Assembly (NCBI RefSeq): GCF_003049705.1
Contig: NZ_PIRF01000003.1
Location: 1-64,000 of the forward strand
Direction of reading: 5' to 3'
DNA from: Campylobacter concisus
GTDB taxonomy: Bacteria > Campylobacterota > Campylobacteria > Campylobacterales > Campylobacteraceae
DNA length: 64,000 nucleotides
In this document: piece after piece, positions 60,907-64,000 of the stretch
Numbering within the stretch: the first letter of the stretch is position 1
Layout: every line of letters starts with the position of its first letter
Notes under the pieces: generated by a model
The model's database searches: none
Seen by the model: the letters and a program-made list of their open reading frames with translations, nothing else
Told to the model about the DNA's origin: nothing
Translations under genes and position numbers: made by a program

Positions 60907-61740
60907 CTATTTTCCTTTCCTTCTTGAAATTATAAGCTTATCGCTAGCTTTTTTACGGCGAGTCTTAGCACCTTTAGTTGGTTTACCCCATGGAGTAACT
61001 GGGTGACGGCCTGAATTTTTCTTACCTTCACCACCGCCGTGTGGGTGATCAACTGGGTTCATAGCAGAACCACGTGTTTGTGGGCGGATACCGCGGTGGC
61101 GATTACGTCCGGCCTTACCGATAGTGATGTTAGCCCAGTCTTCGTTGCCAACTACACCGATACTTGCCATACACTCAGCTAGTACTTGTCTCATCTCGCC
61201 ACTTGGCATTCTTAAGATAACATACTTCTCTTCTTTACCCATTAGCTGAGCATAACCGCCAGCTGAACGAGCTATCTGAGCGCCTTTACCAGGTTTTAGC
61301 TCTACGTTATGAACGATAGTACCAACTGGGATAAATCTTAGTTTCATAGCGTTGCCTGGTTTAATGTCTAGTGAACCCTCATCGATAGATGCGATAACGT
61401 CACCGATATTTAGGCCATTTGGTCTAATGATATAGCGCTTTTCACCATCTTTGTAAGCTATAAGAGCGATACGGCAGTTTCTGTTTGGATCGTATTCGAT
61501 CGCTTCAACTTTACCTTCTATACCAAATTTACGACGTTTGAAGTCGATGATACGATAAAGTTTTTTTGCACCTGCCTCTTTATGTCTTGAAGTTATACGG
61601 CCATTGTTATTTCTACCGCCAGATGCAGGTATTTTAACAAGCAAGCTTCTAACGCTTGGTTTAGCTGTTATATCTTCAGAGCTTAGTCCAGTCATATATC
61701 TACGACTAGGTGTATATGGTTTATATGATTTTATAGCCAT
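60907..61740 (-). CDS. rplB: Ribosomal protein L2
   Basis: 277 residues with the L2 C-terminal signature [17 protein letters not shown] and the peptidyl-transferase-near histidine in that segment. Length is typical. Confidence 0.98.
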   Translation of the reverse strand: MAIKSYKPYTPSRRYMTGLSSEDITAKPSVRSLLVKIPASGGRNNNGRITSRHKEAGAKKLYRIIDFKRRKFGIEGKVEAIEYDPNRNCRIALIAYKDGEKRYIIRPNGLNIGDVIASIDEGSLDIKPGNAMKLRFIPVGTIVHNVELKPGKGAQIARSAGGYAQLMGKEEKYVILRMPSGEMRQVLAECMASIGVVGNEDWANITIGKAGRNRHRGIRPQTRGSAMNPVDHPHGGGEGKKNSGRHPVTPWGKPTKGAKTRRKKASDKLIISRRKGK

Positions 61741-61741
61741 C

Positions 61742-62023
61742 TTACGCCTCCGTATTTTCTAGGCTTACGCCTTCAGGTAACTTAACGTAGAATTTCTTTA
61801 TCTCGTCACGTTGGCCTGCTCTTCCTCTAAAACGCTTAACCTTGCCGCTAATTCTAAGTGAATTTACGCGAACAGGCGTTACTCCAAAATACTCTTGCAA
61901 AACCGCTTTTAAGCTGTTTTTTGTAACTCTTGGTGAAGTTTGGATAACAACAACGCCTTGTTCTTGAAGGCCTAGAGTTTTTTCTGTATAAATAATTGTT
62001 TTGATATCAGTTATATCCGCCAT
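61742..62023 (-). CDS. rplW: Ribosomal protein L23
   Basis: 93 residues starting [20 protein letters not shown] and including [20 protein letters not shown], the docking site for trigger factor and SRP at the tunnel exit. Confidence 0.96.
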
Positions 62024-62024
62024 T

Positions 62025-62639
62025 TTAGCCCTCTTTTGTTATAGTTTTTAGTGCAGCTTTTTCAATGATAACCGAACTAAATGTAGAGACAAGATAAGCA
62101 TTTACCTCATTTGCATCTACTACATAGCAGTTTGCTAAATTTCTAAAAGCAAGTAGTGTTTTGTCGTCTAGTAAATCTTTAACGATAAGTGCATCTTTTA
62201 CTTTTAAATTTTTGATGATATTAGCTGCATCTTTTGTCTTTCCAGACTCGATTGAGATGCTATCTACTGCGAAAATTTTACCATCTTGTGCTTTTACTGC
62301 CAAAGCGTACTCAAGAGCTAGTCTTTTTTGTTTTTTATTGACTTTTTGAAAATAGTTTTTCTCGTTTGTTGGACCAAATGCAACTGCACCGCCTACCCAA
62401 ACGTTAGTTCTAGTTGAACCCGCTCTTGCACCACCACGTCCTTTTTGTCTCCATGGTTTTTTACCACCACCGCTTACAAAAGCACGGCTTTTAGTGTGAG
62501 CCGTATTTGCTCTTATACCAGCAAGGTAAGATTTTACATAAAGATATAGGTTGTGCGGATTTACTTCAGCGTAGCTTGCAGGAAGCTCTAGCTCGCCTGA
62601 ATTTTCAAATTTATCGTTTAATACGTGAATTTTACTCAT
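62025..62639 (-). CDS. rplD: Ribosomal protein L4
   Basis: 204 residues with the tunnel loop [23 protein letters not shown] (about 50-75). In E. coli L4 controls the S10 operon through its leader; whether it does so here is unknown. It overlaps rplC by four bases. Confidence 0.97.
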
Positions 62640-63214
62640 TTTACAATCCTTATTTTACCCATTGCACCATTGTGACCAGGAACGCAACCTTTTACAACTA
62701 CGATGCCATTTTGAGCGTCAAAGCTTATTAGCTCGTTTTTAACAGTAACTTTCTCATTACCCATGTGTCCTGCCATTTTCATACCTGGTTGAACACGACC
62801 TGGCCATTCGCAGTTACCAATTGAACCGTGGCGTCTGTGGAAACGTGAGCCGTGGCTTTTTGGACCACCACCGAAACCATGTCTTTTTACCACACCTTGG
62901 TAGCCTCTACCTTTTGAGTTAAAGCTAACTTTTAAAATTTTAGCCTCGTTTAATGGTGTAAAGTCTAGGTTTCCAACTTCGCTATTAGCTACTTCAAGCG
63001 TAGCAAATTTGTTAAATTCTGCAGTCAGATTGTATTTCTTTTGCTGACCAGCGATAGCTTTGTTGTTTGCTTTAGTGTGGGCATACGCTACGATAGCACG
63101 TTTGTTTTCGTCGATCTCACATACTTTAGCCTCAACTAGCTTAAGTAGTGTAACTGGCGTACTCTTCGTGGCAATCGTTCTACTCATGCCTATTTTTTCT
63201 ACAATATATTCCAT
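62636..63214 (-). CDS. rplC: Ribosomal protein L3
   Basis: 192 residues; the start [18 protein letters not shown] and the central [21 protein letters not shown] loop near the peptidyl transferase centre are typical. It follows rpsJ by 20 bases. Confidence 0.97.
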   Translation of the reverse strand: MEYIVEKIGMSRTIATKSTPVTLLKLVEAKVCEIDENKRAIVAYAHTKANNKAIAGQQKKYNLTAEFNKFATLEVANSEVGNLDFTPLNEAKILKVSFNSKGRGYQGVVKRHGFGGGPKSHGSRFHRRHGSIGNCEWPGRVQPGMKMAGHMGNEKVTVKNELISFDAQNGIVVVKGCVPGHNGAMGKIRIVK

Positions 63215-63234
63215 ACTCTTATCCTTTTGTCCGC

Positions 63235-63543
63235 TTATTTCATCGCACGAACTTCGACATTAACTTCTGGAGCTAGGTCGAGTTTTGTTAGGCTATCTAC
63301 AGTTTCTGGAGTAGCAGCTACGATGTCAAGCATACGAGCGTGTATTCTCATCTCAAACTGCTCACGTGAGTCTTTGTTGATGTGTGGAGATTTTAAGACT
63401 GTATAGCGTTTGATCTTTGTAGGCATTGGTACCGGGCCACGAACGTCGGCACCTGTTCGTTTGACAGCTTCTACGATTGCTGCAACAGTGCGGTCTAGAA
63501 CTCTATGGTCGTAAGCTTTTAGCTTTAACCTGATTCTTTCCAT
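63235..63543 (-). CDS. rpsJ: Ribosomal protein S10
   Basis: 102 residues starting [17 protein letters not shown], with the signature [16 protein letters not shown]. First gene of the ribosomal cluster. The ATG at 63543 has AAAGGAAA upstream; an extension to 63573 is not needed and does not match the family. Confidence 0.97.
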   Translation of the reverse strand: MERIRLKLKAYDHRVLDRTVAAIVEAVKRTGADVRGPVPMPTKIKRYTVLKSPHINKDSREQFEMRIHARMLDIVAATPETVDSLTKLDLAPEVNVEVRAMK

Positions 63544-63661
63544 GTGTTTTCCTTTAAAAAGAACTTGTCGCAAACTCGCGACCTCTTTACATCAAAATAA
63601 CTCGCATAGGATCAAGCGATCGTACGAGCAAAGACGCTTGTCTTTTCGTAAAGAGAACGCG

Positions 63662-63691
63662 ATTTTACAAAAAAGCTATTATAGTTGTCAA
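63662..63691 (-). promoter_or_regulatory. Promoter of the ribosomal cluster
   Basis: On the minus strand ACTATAATAGC places TATAAT at 63683-63678, about 135 bases before rpsJ. A TTGACA (63691-63686) overlaps its upstream side and pairs at 18-base spacing with TAAAAT (63667-63662), so two overlapping promoters are possible. The leader contains a GTCGC/GCGAC hairpin near 63570-63580. Confidence 0.6.
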
Positions 63692-63800
63692 GAAAAACGT
63701 TATTTTTTGATGAATTTTGATTAATTATTTCCTTTTAATAAGGAAGATATAAAATTTAAAAAGATAAAATTCCAAGAAATTAAAATTTTAAAGAGAAAAG

Positions 63801-64000
63801 ATGCCGATCTTTAATACAAAATTCTTATTAACTCAAGAACAAGACGAGGAGAAGCTTAAAAAGCGTTATATAAATTTGCAAATGTATCAGGCAAAAGCTA
63901 GCGACATTAAGAGCTTCAAAGAAGAGAAATTTCAAACGCAGTTTCTAAAAGATATCTTTGAAAACTGCCTTGGCTACACTTTGGATACTACTAATCCTGC
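63801..64000 (+). CDS. N-terminus of a probable type IIG restriction-modification enzyme (partial)
   Basis: An open frame begins at ATG 63801 after AAAGAGAAAAG and runs off the window. The 66 visible residues (MPIFNTKFLLTQEQDEEKLK…; YQAKASDIKSFKEEKFQTQF, then LKDIFENCLGYTL) resemble the start of large Eco57I/PglX-like DNA methyltransferase-endonucleases common in Campylobacter. Catalytic motifs lie outside the window, so the call is tentative. Confidence 0.55.
   Translation, partial: MPIFNTKFLLTQEQDEEKLKKRYINLQMYQAKASDIKSFKEEKFQTQFLKDIFENCLGYTLDTTNP

Noticed and set aside
1-64000. CRISPR array
   Set aside because: No regularly spaced direct repeats were seen; the only repeated short motifs are promoter cores and the two-copy 14-mer.

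Overview
The window reads as an AT-rich epsilonproteobacterial chromosome, most probably Campylobacter and close to C. concisus. The reasons are the murE-panD-ybaB-PDZ-ispA-tkt gene order, the clade II nos (N2O reductase) cluster of the Wolinella/Campylobacter type, an S10-spc-alpha ribosomal cluster without rpmD (L30), and promoters that are mainly an extended -10 (GCTATAAT) with a poor -35. The genus call is inference from gene content; the species is not proven.

Layout. 1-7.4 kb: core metabolism and transport (RidA, two-subunit class I fumarase, CorC/HlyC-type membrane protein, NSS transporter, DUF411 protein, SbmA/BacA-like transporter). About 7.47-18.05 kb: an integrated phage-like element of about 10.6 kb with every gene on the minus strand. 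In transcription order it has an IS110-family recombinase, a small HTH protein, a possible ssDNA-binding protein, a Rep_trans/RstA-like rolling-circle initiator, about eight unrecognised proteins, a gene-free structured region, two small beta-rich proteins, and a four-gene lysis cassette (i-spanin, o-spanin, holin, M15 endolysin). 18.2-20.5 kb: M48 lipoprotein, acetyltransferase remnant, tRNA-Ser(GGA) and more decayed fragments. 20.5-24.3 kb: siderophore receptor with PepSY partner. 24.7-34.8 kb: Sel1-like protein and the complete nosZBDGC1C2HFY cluster. 35.2-44.9 kb: moaC operon, uppP, tkt, ispA, murE and neighbours. 45.1-48.2 kb: a NitT/TauT-type ABC transporter whose first gene encodes a stand-alone [FeFe]-hydrogenase-like H-cluster domain. 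48.3-49.3 kb: a gene behind a near-perfect sigma-28 promoter. 49.6-63.7 kb: ribosomal protein cluster, rpsJ to rplQ. The right edge cuts the start of a probable restriction-modification gene.

The most unusual content is the 7.5-18 kb element. Its replication initiator recalls filamentous phages, but it has no Zot/pI-type P-loop protein and it carries a full host-lysis cassette, which filamentous phages do not use. This suggests a small lytic-capable virion, perhaps with a single-stranded or lipid-containing particle. Its only recombinase is IS110-type and its stop codon overlaps the next phage gene (TAATG), so it looks like the resident integrase. The structured non-coding DNA upstream of it is a candidate guide (bridge) RNA. 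Everything about virion type and RNA guidance is inference from sequence alone.
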